A stretch of 64,000 nucleotides of DNA from Populus alba (GCF_005239225.2 NC_133284.1:2013770-2077769), one strand, 5' to 3'. Counted from the stretch's first letter, positions 26,745-38,942 are shown. Translations and numbers: made by a program. Notes: generated from the letters alone by a model not told the origin.

Positions 26745-27522
26745 GTACTTTGTCTGTAAGAAGAAAACAAGGGTTCCTAGAAATTCATTTGCCTTTTCGA
26801 GGCGACACGAGCACTTTCCCGGCGTTTCCTCCCACTTTTCTCTGGAAATTCTCAAAACTTTTCTCTGGATTCTCGTGAGCTTCTTTGCCCTAAATTGCCC
26901 TTATTCCACCATTACATTTACAAACACACACCCTTTTAGTGCTTACTTTCTTCTTCTTCTTCTTCTAGCACACGTTCTTGTAATGTAACATCATTTATGT
27001 TTACTGGAATCAAGGATGTGTAAGTCTTGCACACGGATTGAAGCATAGATTTTGTCACAACCATCAAACATTAGGAAGTAGATCTGCAAATTGGAACTTT
27101 AAAAGAAATGTTGAATCACTCTTAAGACTTTCGGTCGACAATTATATACATGATCTTGCATATAATTATTTAGAACCATAACATTACATTCCACGAAAAA
27201 ATCGTACATTGTAAAAGAAAAAAATATATGGTTGAAGAGTCATACAAGATTCCCTTTCCCCATTTTTTATTTTCTTTTACTACTACTTTATTTACCAAAA
27301 TCAACACGTATTCATGTTACATACAAACTTTCCAAAGTTTGTTTTCTATTTGCTTTCAATAACTCATTAATGGTCAAACATAACCCATCCATTGATCAAG
27401 TGAAATCATGGTTTCAATCTCACCTGTAAGAATATAATCCTCTTGATCCCTTCTTACTTGGGGACTACTGACTAGATATATGAATCTCATTTCAACTAAC
27501 AATCATACTAAAGTGATTATAT

Positions 27523-27713
27523 GTGTGTTTGGTATTGTAATTTAAAGTGTTTTTTAAAAACAATTTTTGCTTGAAAATTAAATGCATCAAAATGTTTTTA
27601 TTTTTTATTTTTGATATCAACACATCAAAATTATCAAAAAATACTTAAAAAATATTAATTTGATATTTTTTCAAGTAAAAAGTACTCAAAAGCATAAGCT
27701 ACCATACTCATAA
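27523..27713. mobile_element. MITE of about 190 bp
   Basis: The left end TGTTTGGTATTGTAATT and the reverse complement of the right end (GAGTATGGTAGCTTATGC) are related. The interior has 'gatatcaacacatcaaaat', shared with the elements at 42021, 44131 and 46567. There is no coding capacity. Confidence 0.5.
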
Positions 27714-28194
27714 TTTTGTGTCTATTTGAAGTGTGGTAGATATTATATTTCACCTAAAAAAATTAATTCGAAGCAAAAAAAAATCCAAAATAGCAAAATC
27801 TACACCCAAAAAATATGAGTCCAAGTCTCTTATGATAAAAATTAATGCATTGAATTGCCTTCTAAAATTTAAAGCAATTTGGGTTGAATTAAAACATCAT
27901 ATTAATGCATCCAATCAAAAAAAAATTAAATCAATCAAAATTAATTGTAAGAAACTCAGACAAGAGTTAATCAAATTGGAAACTTCAAATTATGAACTCT
28001 TTAGTTTCTAATTTGCAACATAGACAAGAGGACAATATAGTAAGAATGAGAAGTAGAAACTTATGTTATCTTGTCATAGAATGGTCAAAGTGATGCTTCT
28101 ATTTTGTGTTTTTTTGTGCAAAGCATGCAAACCGGATAATTGGCCCTCCCTCCTCCTGCCTCTGCCAACTTTCAAAAGTCTAAAAGGACAACAA

Positions 28195-28760
28195 CTGGCA
28201 CGTGTCAGTCACATTCCTCTGCATTTGGCCGCAATAACTGAAACGACCTGAGCCCTCTTTGATTAAATGGCCGGTGCCTTCTCTCTCTCTCTCTCTCTCT
28301 AGAGAGAGAGAGAGAGAGAGAGAGTTAAGAGATTCTTGTTTTGTTACACAGTCTTTGAATGTAAGTAAATGTTCTTTTTGTTTTTGTTTTTTATCGCTAT
28401 TTTCTGTTTATATAATGAAGATTTTTTTCTTTTATGTTTTTTTAAATGTGTTTGGAGAGAAGGCTAAAGGATTTTTTTGGGTGAATTATTAGGGTTCATG
28501 CAATCAGCTGGTTTATTTATTTTGTAGGGTTGTAGAGTTGAGAAACTAAAAGTGAAGAGAGAAGAAAGGAAGATAGAGAGAAAGCGAGAGACGTGGGTTC
28601 TGCTCCCTTATTGTGGTGCAATTCAGTCAACGTAGTCTTGTATATTTATGTTTAAGAACTTGAGGGGAACTGTGCCATCAACAATGGCAGGGGATTTTCT
28701 TTTCTTTCTTTTTTAATGATCTCTGATCTTTACAGCTTGGTGTTGTAGAACGTTGTCCTA
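28195..28760. promoter_or_regulatory. Promoter-like, GC-richer island upstream of PLT
   Basis: This segment stands out from the AT-rich surroundings. It contains an ABRE/G-box GGCACGTGTC (about 28198-28207), a CT/AG palindrome (28280-28321) like those common in plant 5' leaders, and purine-rich sequence around 28550-28595. No reading frame of meaningful length follows. It could be the start of an unannotated noncoding transcript or a conserved element about 2.5-3 kb upstream of the PLT gene. Confidence 0.3.
28280..28321. repeat. Perfect (CT)n/(AG)n palindrome
   Basis: (CT)10 runs directly into (AG)12 with the symmetry centre between 28300 and 28301. The arms are 21 bp and perfectly complementary, with no loop. 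Confidence 0.9.
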
Positions 28761-29185
28761 TTTATTATTACTAGGATGGTTTTAGACTTTAGATTCTGAG
28801 AATTAATTAGTTTAGTTCTTAGAAAAGTAGCGATACAATCTACTAGATTATGATCTGAACCCTGAAACTCTGAAAAGTGTAAATGATGAATAAACAGTTT
28901 TGATCACCCTTCCCTGGTCAGAGTGAGCCTAACTTCATGTGGATATATAGCTTAAACCTTCAAAAACAAAATAGAATTATTTCTTATCAATTCTCGAATT
29001 TGATATTTAACAATACACACGTGATACATAATAATATATATGTCTGTATCAATGTGGATTGATTTGTATAGATAAATGTATGGATGAAGAGTGTGTGTGT
29101 TTATACAGCCTCCTATCTTGCCATACATATTGGTCTCATGCATGTAGTGTTTCTAAAATCCAGCTTGAGCTTGGCATGGTGATTA

Positions 29186-29464
29186 ATAGAATTGATGATA
29201 ATTTAAGCTATTAACTGAATTTCAAGATATAATTTATATTATTTTCTAATACATCTCATCAAGTAAAAATCATTTGAGTTTGAAACTTGCGTAGAGCTGC
29301 ATTACTTTATGTTTGAATTTTATCAAATAAATGAAAGTGATGACATTCGAACTTATGACCACTTGGTCATCAAGACCCTAATACCATGTCAAAGAATCAT
29401 TTCAATTCAATGACTTAAGCTATTAGATAAGATCCCAGAATATTATTTATATTCTTCTCTAACA
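29186..29464 (-). mobile_element. TRIM: tiny non-autonomous LTR retrotransposon
   Basis: Two related LTR-like arms (about 29186-29253 and 29391-29464) flank about 135 bp of interior. Read on the minus strand the arms start TGTTAGAGAAGAATATAAAT and TGTATTAGAAAATAATATAA. Directly inside the first is CATGGTATTAGGGT (29388-29375), close to the initiator-Met tRNA primer site TGGTATCAGAGC. The interior also holds 'gaccaagtggtcataagttc'. There is no coding region. Related copies are at 4184, 6405, 62222 and 62705. Confidence 0.65.
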
Positions 29465-30378
29465 TTCTTGGTCTTGTTTGGGTCAATAGCTACCAAAACA
29501 ATATTATTTCATGTCTTATATATATATATATATATATATTTGAAAGTTGAATTGAATCGGATTAATTTTTAAATTAAAACCTGAGAATTAAATTGGGTTG
29601 CCTTTCCAGTCAAGGCTCAAAAATTATAAATGTACATACTAAGAAAAGAATGATAAAGAGTTTACTTTATAGAGAATTTTCATCTACATTACAGCTTACC
29701 CAACAGACCATTAAAATATTTTGATCAGTTTCATTAGTGATGTCTTAACGAAGCAATGCACTTAAACAACTACTGTTGATCACATACAATGCAGATTTTC
29801 TGATACATGTATAGGAACTTATTTTAATCTTTAAACTTAAACCTCTTGACGGGGCACAAAGATCAATTAGAGGTGGTCAACAGATTTCTACTCGGGGAAA
29901 CCAAACAAAATCCCTCAAGAAAAATCATAATTATCTTATTTGAACCAGATTAATTATTGAGTGGTCCAAATTTTGCACAAACGGTAACTATTCCCCCTTT
30001 CTCTAGTACTTTTAATATTTGATATGTCGGATTCTAACCCTAAATATTGCGTGGCCTTACACATGCAGGGACTCGGAGATCCACAGATTTGGTTTTTGGT
30101 GATGACCCATTTGCGAGAGAAAGATGAGAGATCTTCTATGGTTTATGGGTTCGATCATCCCATATGTATAAAACGACTAACACAATACCAAACACACACA
30201 TAGTATGCATTTGGTATCATGTTAATTTTTATAGTTACTGTTTAAAAAATAAATAAATAAATTATAAATTATAGTTTTTTTTTTAATCTATGATTTCAAT
30301 AGAGGGTTTTCAACAACATACATGTAAAACTGTAGAATGTTGATTAACCAAACATTTATAAATATATAATTAATTTAT

Positions 30379-30415
<37 letters not shown>

Positions 30416-30850
30416 AACTTTGCGTGGAGTGGTCGACATTTAGAGAGTGAGAGATGATTTGCATGGTGTGGGAATGCTGGGCTTTGGGGAGTCATATATT
30501 GCATTGAACGAGGTCGACGAGAGTTCCAATAAATTAACCAAGTGGGGGTGTGAAAGATTTTTATAAAGAGTCAAGGGAGGTATTGATTGGATTTTTCTAG
30601 TTGGATTTGTGGGTTTGTTTCAATACAAAGAGTACTGATCAGAGAAGCTCTAGCTAGATCAAATTTATATTTTAATATTTAGAACAATTTTTTTCAAAAA
30701 AAATAGTTGTAGTTGTAGTTTCATAGGATACACTCGTGTCCTATGTAGATTTTGTAATATTATAGTGTGACTTGGTTTTGAAGTGTTGGAAAATGGTGCT
30801 GAGAGTCTTACCGCTTAGAATGGCCATTACAAAAGGGGGGAGCAAGGAAC
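29465..30850. other. Upstream flank of PLT gene
   Basis: This AT-rich DNA has a TA microsatellite at 29517-29540 and a GA microsatellite at 30382-30413. A GC-richer part at 30420-30510 contains 'gtggtcgac' and 'gaggtcgacgag'. No gene is recognised; this is presumed proximal promoter of the PLT gene. Confidence 0.45.
30382..30413. repeat. (GA)16 microsatellite in PLT promoter
   Basis: This is an uninterrupted GA dinucleotide run about 0.9 kb upstream of the PLT start codon. GA tracts can recruit BPC/GAGA-binding factors in plants; that role here is inference. Confidence 0.8.
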
Positions 30851-31269
30851 AAATTGGTTGATTTGTGTGTCTTCTGTGTGTGTGAGAGAGAGGAAACAAA
30901 GAAAGACTCTTGCATTTTAATTACTTTGTATCTTTCTCAAAGTTCTTTCTTTTCAGCCTCTCCTCCTCCCTTCTCTTCTCTCATGGTCCCAAACACACAA
31001 TCTTCATTTAGGTCAAAAGTTTAAGAAAGAAAGAGTGTGTGAGAGAGACAGCAGTGTTGCAAACCCTAGATACTTATATATAGGTAAACATATAGCTGCA
31101 AAGATTTGATGGCTTCTCTCATGTGCTTTCTTTAATTTTTCTTGCTCAAAAGTTATGTTTTGAAGTTGTCTTTGTGTTATGTTCTGTTACATGCAGGAGG
31201 TTTTTGAGTTTTTGAAGTGCAAGCAAGTTTACCCTTGACATCATTAATTTTCAAAGAATTTTGGGATCC

Positions 31270-33809
31270 ATGAATTCTAACAACTGGCTTTCATTTCCTC
31301 TTTCTCCTACTCATCCTACCTTGCCTGCCCATCTACATGCATCTCACCCTCATCAATTCTCTCTAGGACTAGTCAATGATAATATGGAAAACCCATTTCA
31401 AACTCAAGGTACAACTCTTATAATGATTTCCTCTTCTTCTTTTTCTTAGAGAATTATTAGTTATTTATAATTTCCTATTCACTTTCTCTGTTTATATATA
31501 CATTTTTTTTTTTTTGTTTCCTTTAGAGTGGAGTCTTCTTAACACTCAAGGCAACAATGAAGCGCCAAAGGTTGCAGACTTTCTTGGTGTAAGTAAATCT
31601 GAGAATCAATCAGATCTCGTAGCCTTCAATGCAATTCAAGCCAATGATTCTGAGTATCTCTTTTCAAGCAATAGTCTGTTGCCAGTCCAAAATGCTGTGG
31701 TAGCCGCCAGTACTAACTATGAATTTCAAGAAAATTCTAGCAATTTGCAGTTGTCTATGGGCAGTGCTAGTGGTAAGGGTTCTAAATGTGAAACCAGTGG
31801 TGATAATAGTACTAATTCTGTCGAAGCTGCTGCTCCAAGAAGGACTTTGGATACATTTGGTCAAAGAACATCCATCTATCGTGGTGTAACAAGGTTGACA
31901 CGACTAGCAGTGCTGAATTGGTTTCATCTTTTATTGTTTCGCTTCTTTAAATCTTGATCAGTTACATTTTTGGGTTTTGAAATGGGTAGTTTTTGTGCAT
32001 ATGTAGGCATCGATGGACAGGAAGGTATGAAGCTCATTTATGGGATAATAGTTGCAGAAGAGAAGGTCAATCCAGGAAAGGAAGACAAGGTACACAATGT
32101 TCATTGATCTTCTAGCTAGGGTTTATAAATTTTAGTTGTGTCCTAATTTACATGGTACTAACTGTTTCTCTTTATTTTCATGCCTGCCTTTGGTTCCATC
32201 ATTCTTGCAGTCTATTTAGGTGGGTAAAGTTCACTTCTCATGATAGTTTTTGTTGAGAATTTGTTTACACGTGATAGCTAAGCCTATCCTCTGTTAACTT
32301 CTTAACGAGCTCAGGTGGCTATGACAAAGAAGACAAGGCTGCTAGAGCTTATGATCTTGCTGCACTTAAGTACTGGGGAACATCTACCACTACCAATTTT
32401 CCTGTAAGTTTTTTCAAGAAAAAAAACCACTGACAAGATGCATGGTTTTCATGAATGCATGCCAACTTTTTCCTTGATTTTCCTTTTGCAGATCAGCAAC
32501 TATGAGAAAGAACTAGAGGACATGAAGCACATGACCAGACAAGAATTTGTGGCCTCCATTAGAAGGTAAGTGATAGCTACTGCAAATTGGCACCAGAATG
32601 ATTACATTTTCGAGAGAAAAAAAAATCTTATGCATAGGATTACAAGTTTGAAGTAGCATTACCATCACAGCTAGCCCTAATTGTTCTCTTGTTGATAAAT
32701 CACAGGAAGAGTAGTGGCTTCTCTAGGGGTGCATCCATGTATCGTGGAGTCACAAGGTACCACATTTAACATCTCTCTCTCTCTTTCTCCCTTCTTCTTC
32801 CTTCACTCTCCCCATTTCTGATCTCTCTTGCGTGTGAATATCTTTGATTAGGCATCACCAACATGGAAGATGGCAAGCGAGAATTGGTAGAGTTGCAGGA
32901 AACAAAGATCTCTACTTGGGAACTTTTAGTAAGTCATTTTTGTCTCCATGCACACTGATTAGAAAACATTCTCTTGCTTTCTACATCTTATGGGAAGCTC
33001 AATTTTTTCCAAACAATTATTTTAATGAAATAAAGAAGTGAGACGAAGCATAATTTTAATTCTATGCAGGCACTGAGGAGGAGGCTGCAGAAGCTTATGA
33101 CATAGCAGCAATAAAGTTTAGAGGGCTTAATGCAGTGACTAACTTTGACATGAATCGATATGATGTGAAAAGCATTCTTGAGAGCAATAGTTTGCCAATT
33201 GGAGGAGGGGCAGCCAAAAGGCTAAAGGAGGCTCAAGCAATCGAATCGTCACAAAAACGAGAAGAAATTATTGCTCTTGGATCAAGTTATCCATATGGAT
33301 CAACTTCAAGCTCTAGTCGACAACAAGCTTACTCTCTAATGCAGAAACCATTTGAGCAACCTCAACCTTTACTTACTCTGCAAAATCAAGACATTTCTCA
33401 GTACACTCAAGATTCTTCATTTCAGCAAAATTACCTTCAAACACAGCTTCATTTGCACCAGCTATCTGCAGGGTCTAATTACCTGCATAATAACCAATCA
33501 AGCCAAAATCCCCAGTATTACAGCAGCTACATCCAAAACAATCCCGCTTTGCTTCATGGATTGTGGAACATGGGTTCTTCATCATCTCTAATGGAGAATA
33601 ATGGCGGTTCTAGTGGGAGTTATAGTACCGGAGGTTATCTGGGAAATGGGTTGGGAATGGCTACCAATTCAACAGGGTCTAATGCAGTAGCCGAGGAACT
33701 TCCACTTGTTAAGGTAGATTATGATATGCCTTCTGGTGGCTATGGAAGTTGGTCCGGGGAATCAGTTCAGGGATCCAACCCAGGTGTTTTTACAATGTGG
33801 AATGAGTGA
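31270..33809 (+). CDS. PLT1/PLT2-like: PLETHORA1/2-type AP2/ERF transcription factor (AINTEGUMENTA-like)
   Basis: Nine coding exons give 542 aa: 31270-31408, 31527-31893, 32007-32089, 32211-32219, 32315-32403, 32492-32565, 32706-32756, 32852-32928 and 33070-33809. Exon 4 is only 9 nt and completes VYLG in the first AP2 domain. Start ATG 31270 gives [12 protein letters not shown], matching PLT1. Conserved pieces are [12 protein letters not shown]2 repeat 1 (about 163-229), a linker with [14 protein letters not shown]2 repeat 2 (about 264-323), [14 protein letters not shown], and the C-terminal [14 protein letters not shown] typical of PLT1/2. These nuclear DNA-binding proteins specify the root stem-cell niche downstream of auxin; this role is inferred by orthology. 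A leader intron is likely (about 31084-31196), and a GAGACA auxin-response-type core lies at 31045-31050. The family usually has 568-574 aa, so this one is slightly short. Several in-frame stops in introns confirm splicing. Confidence 0.95.
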
Positions 33810-35200
33810 TCAGATATTGGAAATGGAAAAAAAAATGTCTTTGATAAAGAGATGGGAGAGTAATTAAAGAAGTATGCATGCATGCATGCATGATGGGGGC
33901 CAATATATTTGACTATGCTTTCTTTATGTTTGATTAAGCCATAGGAGTTGATTTTTAAAGCAAAACCCTCAAGAGGAAATGTAAAACCCTAGCTAGGGCT
34001 TTCTTTGATAAGTTGACAATCTTCTTTCAACTTAATTTGTTGGTATAACTGCTTATTTTTCTTGAAAGAGGAAATTAATGTACCTAAGGTTAATTTTAAC
34101 ACCCAAAATGTGATTTAATTACTGGGTTTATACTTTTCATGTCAATTGTTTTTGGGCCTAAGGAAATTAATGTACCTAAGGTTAATTCTGGTTGGCTGAG
34201 ATATAGTTTTTTTTTTTTTAATTGTGATAATAGTTGTTTTATAAAATATTTTTTTGTTTAGAAAAATTTTAAAATAGTATATTTTTTATTTTTAAAAAGT
34301 TATTTTTAATATTAACATATTAAAATAATCTACAAACACTAAAAAATTATTTTAAAAATATTTAAATTTTTAAACAAACAGCATTTTAACTGAAATATTA
34401 AACATTAAAAAACAAAATTAACATATTGACTTTTTATTTTTAAAAAAGATAAAATTCACTAAAATTTGAAAGTAAAAAACACTATTGGACACAAATTTCT
34501 TTCTTTTTTTATAGCAGTCCAGTATGATTTAATTTCTTTTTCCACTAATATTAGATTTTTAACTTGACAATTATTTCATGTATATCTTAGGTTAAACAGC
34601 TATGATATTTTCCCATCAACTCCTGTGTAACAAGACTTTATATTTTTTTATGAGTTTAAAGTAAATTGTTTATATATACAGTTAATGAGTAATTTAGCTA
34701 ATATTAGTTTTCTTTTCTTTTCTTGAATGATTTGGGGTTGACTCCAATTAAAACTTGAGTTATAGGTTAAGTGGATTAAAAAAAATAAAAATCAAAATAA
34801 TATTTTTATAAAAATATCAAAAATAAATTAATAATTTTTTTATCACAAGTTAACCTGTATTCTTTATAAGATCATTTCAAATAATTTTTATTTATTTATT
34901 CAACTCTCTAAGCTTGATCAGTTTGTTAACTAAGTTTTTTATAATAATAATAATAATAATAATAATAATTTTCTGTTTTTTAATAAATAAATAAAAGTTT
35001 TATTTTTTTGGCAGCCTCCTTCAAATTGTTTTTTAGGTTTAAAGAAAAAATCGAACTTCTTCTCCAATCCACTTCCTAATCTATCATTGGATTAAAAAAA
35101 AAATAGAAAGAGAATCTGTTTCTACTTTGTTAGCAAGGGCAAGATTGTCTTAAAGGTACAACCATCACATGATGCAAGGTACTCCACACACATTACACCG
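33810..35200. other. Intergenic DNA downstream of PLT
   Basis: The first 250 bp are probably the PLT 3' UTR; they include four tandem GCAT units near 33873-33890. MITE-like AT-rich sequence (34215-34500), repeats of retroelement style (34740-34870) and an AAT microsatellite (about 34941-34969) follow. No gene is visible. Confidence 0.5.
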
Positions 35201-36249
35201 CCATCACTTTACTATATTTTGTCAAATTCCACGACCTTTTCCAGCCTCCATCTCTCTTTGAGATCTTCACAGCTCTCCATCATCGTAGTTTTCTCTTCAA
35301 GGTGCGTGCTTTCACCTCAAAATCTCTTCTTTAGCATCTTCTCTGAAATGTTGTCTTTTAAATCTCCGAGTTTCATTGATTTTTCTGTTATAATTAGCGC
35401 TGACTTTAGATAGATCAAATCTACAAATTCCCATATATTGATGTACTTACATGTGTTTGTGTGAATTTTTTCTTGGAATGATCTTTAGGGCATGATTGTT
35501 AATTGGTTGTGACTTTCTTAGAGCTGTATTGATAATTGTTTTAGGAAAATAACAGCTTTGATTGGATTTGGTGCTTTAAATTTGTGTTTTAGAATGTAAT
35601 TGAAAGATAGGTTTTGAATTTCTGCTTGGCCCTTTTTTGGGTTTTTATTGCCTTGGCCATCTCATTAACTTGTGGTTTTGTTTTGTTTTGTTCTGTCCCG
35701 TAGTCATAGGAATGATGGGTTCTTGGATTTTCTTTGAGATGGATGCAGTTTCAAGAAAAAAGAAAAAGCTTATTTTCCCATATTCTTGATAAATTGGTAA
35801 TCAGTTACGAGTAATTGTGTGCATTAATTTTTGCTCTGGAAATAACCATGATCTTTTTGGTGGATTTCTTGTTTACATAAGCCAGGATGATTAACATTGT
35901 GAGCAATGGTGCGTGTAAACGATTCTTGTTGAATGGACATTCGTCATTCTAATGTTCTTACTTCATTGCATTTTGTAATGCTCTAGTTAATCATTAACCC
36001 GGAAAACAAGCTATAGATGATGCTTTATTCCTGGTGAGCAAAAGGAGATTAGAATGGAAGCTTTTAAACAGGGAAGCGATGTATTTTTTTTGCCTGGGCT
36101 TGACTTCGTGGTCATCTTTTTGTCCAGAATTTGTTATCTTATGAATGATGATCTGAATTAATCATGAAAAAAATAATGTTATCCTTCCCTTTGTGAAAAT
36201 GAGCTTACGAATTTTTTATTCTTTAATGAAGAGCACCAGTTGAAACAGC

Positions 36250-36807
36250 ATGGTGAAAGCATACGGACAGGAGCATGTTTACAAGCACCCATGGGAGAGG
36301 GTAACATCTGCATCTTGGCGCAAGTTTTCAGACCCCGAGAACAAGCGAACTCTATCCCATATCGTTGAGGTTGATACTTTAAACCATAAGCTGGATCCTG
36401 AATCTGGGAAGCTTTACACGACTCGTGCCATTACTGTCCATGCTCCCGGACCTTGGTTTGTCCGCAAAATCATTGGTCAGGATATCTGCCACTGTGTTGA
36501 ATCAACAGTTGTTGATGCCCGAACTAAGTCAATGCAACTTACCACTCGCAACATCAGTCTCCAGAAGTTCCTAGAAGTGGAGGAGAAGATCCGCTACGAT
36601 CCTCACCCTGATAATCCAAATGAGTGGACAGTGTGTCAACAGGAGACTAGCATACGGATTAAGCCACTGTCAGCACTGGCATCAATGGCAGAGAAGGTTG
36701 AGCAAAAATGTGCTGAGAAGTTCATGCAGAATAGTGCCAAGGGTCGAGAGGTTATGGAGAGAATGTGCAAGTATCTGGAAGCTGAATCTAGAGGCATTGC
36801 CATGTAA
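36250..36807 (+). CDS. PRELI/MSF1-domain protein (Ups/slowmo family)
   Basis: This is a single uninterrupted 185-aa coding exon. The PRELI/MSF1 domain fills nearly the whole protein: an N-terminal YKHPWERVTSASWRKFSDPE (11-30), a core with ITVHAPGPWFVRKIIG (61-76), a strand ending MQLTTRNISL (95-104), and a C-terminal helix with AEKFMQNSAKGREVMERM. Family members (yeast Ups1-3, animal PRELID/Slowmo) carry phosphatidic acid or phosphatidylserine across the mitochondrial intermembrane space; a mitochondrial role here is inferred. Arabidopsis At5g13070 is the closest relative I recall. A 5' UTR intron is likely: donor CAAG|GTGCGT near 35301-35302 and acceptor at 36239 or 36248, with a CT-rich first exon from about 35230. 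It is convergent with the A20/AN1 gene. No target-peptide is obvious. Confidence 0.9.
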   Translation: MVKAYGQEHVYKHPWERVTSASWRKFSDPENKRTLSHIVEVDTLNHKLDPESGKLYTTRAITVHAPGPWFVRKIIGQDICHCVESTVVDARTKSMQLTTRNISLQKFLEVEEKIRYDPHPDNPNEWTVCQQETSIRIKPLSALASMAEKVEQKCAEKFMQNSAKGREVMERMCKYLEAESRGIAM

Positions 36808-38942
36808 TCTGGCTTTCTCGTGATTGCGATTTCCCATTATTGGCTCGTCAGGCTATGAAGCCTTTTAGAATAGAAAATACCAAGGCCTTCTTAGAGTAGC
36901 AAATAACTGAAGTGCCTGTATAATACCAAGGGTTAATCTTGAATCCTTTATGGATGATGTGCAGATTTTGTAGTTAAATTAAGTTTGGAGACATGTGCTT
37001 GTGCATTTTTCTTTCATTTCAGTATGAAAACCTGTTGGTTGGCATCGCCATTTAGCTTGTTTATCTTTTGGTCACCCACAATAACCTCATATTGAAAGGA
37101 GGGGAAGGGTTGAATGTCATACTATTCCTGAGATGTCACATGATCCATCATACCAAAACTTCCCATGTTATATGCAGCGTTCCCTCCACTTTTCCTTGTA
37201 AATCATCAAAGAACTCGCTGAAAAAGGAGATTGTTGTTGAATGAGTACCAGGTGTACTTTTACATGCCGTTGTGCTATCAGTATTAAGCTCAATATCTGC
37301 ACTGGAGATTTGATCGTCAGAGTGAGAAGCTGAGAACAGATGAATAGATTCTCTCTTCCATGGTGTTTATAAGATTGGATTTGCCATTTGTGTGGTCTGC
37401 GTGTGTAGAGTTAATTCAGTTCAATTATGTCCAAAAGCTTAAATGCCTGTTTAGAATTATGATAGTGTGGTATACGTTTCTGCTTTTAAAAATAATTATT
37501 TTCAGATTTTTTTTTTATTTTTAATATCAAAATGTCAAAATAATTAAAAAAATATCTATTTAATATATTTCTGGAACAAATACATTTTAGAAACACACTC
37601 AAAGCAGTTGCAAAACTCAATGTAAAACAGGCAAGCTGTTGCTCACTCCTGGAATCTGAATGTCGCGTTCTATGATGGTGCTCTACACGCCTGCCTTAGC
37701 TTTTACATGGTGGGTTCCGCAGTCCTACTTTGGTGGAAAAACAACATAGAATTTGACAGATCCTTTCAGTGGTTCTGAAATAGGTTACTTTTCGTGGCAT
37801 GAATCAGACACGAGTTGTTGGTCTCTGCTAAAATGAAATCTACTTGTTCAATGTGTGTACCTTTTTCACAACAATTCCTCAATTTGTTGCTTGCTTTACA
37901 CTCGAAGGTTTCGTGTGTTTGGTAACACAGTACACTGTATTTTTTAAAAATATTTTTTTATTACAAATACATCAAAATATTCTTTTAATTTTTTACAACA
38001 CTTCAAAATAATCAAAAAAATATTTAAAAAATATCAATTTAATTTTATTTTTTTTTTGATAAAATACAATCAGAAAAACAAATCTAACCACAAAAATAAA
38101 TACCTTTTAAAGTGTTTATTATTGCAGCCAACCACGCAGTTTGCCACGATAACAAACGGAAATAACCTGAATGGTAAGCGAGCTTACACCCTTAACCTAA
38201 ATGGTAAGTTGGTTTGTAGGGTTTGAATTCAAAGGGAGACTTCTGTGAATATACTTTTTGGGTATGGAATTATGAATGACCCGAAAAAGACTGAATCTTA
38301 GCAAGCGGAGCTCGAAGAACCCTGTAAATTCGAAAAACCCATCAGTCCTTTCTTAGAGAAAACTGAGCCAGTAGGCGAGTAACAGCATTGGTGCAGGAAA
38401 AATCAATGGTGGGGTAAACACCATAAGCCAGTCTTTTATGGCTTGAAAAATTGATGGATGTGTAGTCTTCAAATACTGCCTTTGAAGGAGCCTAATTTCC
38501 ACAGCAGATTTAAATTTGAAATTGGATTAGCAGTAGCAACCACACCATAAAAGGGATTCAGGGACGCAAATAATGCCATCAAAGCCATAATTGAAATTTA
38601 CAGAGGTACACATGAGCGTCCGTAGACGGCCTCCACGACATCCAGAAATGGTTTTAGATAAATGGCATATGAAATAGGATGGCACACTACAAACTTAACC
38701 ATGACAGAGTTCTTCAAACCACCATAGATCAAGACTTAAAACATTGGGGCCAACATACAAACTCTCGGCAGTCACAAGATATGGAGTTCTTCATACTGCC
38801 GAGATGTCCTAAACTGTCCTGCTTCTCCCCAAAGATGACAATTAAAAGAGGGCACCTGATTCGATACTTGGCCAACTCAGAAGCCCCAAAGATGAAAATG
38901 TGCATCATATTTCAGAACATGAAATTTCATTCCGTCAGATAC
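36808..38942. other. Intergenic region between two convergent genes
   Basis: It holds the 3' UTR of the PRELI gene on the left (to about 37100) and that of the A20/AN1 gene on the right. A MITE is listed separately and a second, weaker MITE-like segment lies at 37914-38100. The part at 38280-38640 is less AT-rich; on the minus strand it offers short frames ending in a hydrophobic stretch, but there are stops between them and no family was recognised. Confidence 0.5.
37445..37632. mobile_element. MITE of about 188 bp
   Basis: The ends are an inverted pair: GCCTGTTTAGAATTATGATA on the left, and the reverse complement of the right end reads GCCTGTTTTACATTGAGTTT. The interior is AT-rich with 'aatatcaaaatgtcaaaata', as in the other MITEs of this window. 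Confidence 0.55.

Noticed and set aside
27733..28011. 92-codon lysine-rich frame
   Set aside because: The composition reflects A-rich DNA. There is no convincing start, domain or neighbouring exon.
29340..29388. tRNA gene-like B box (GTTCGAAT on the minus strand)
   Set aside because: No cloverleaf can be completed. The box belongs to the repeated TRIM interior, with the same sequence at other copies.
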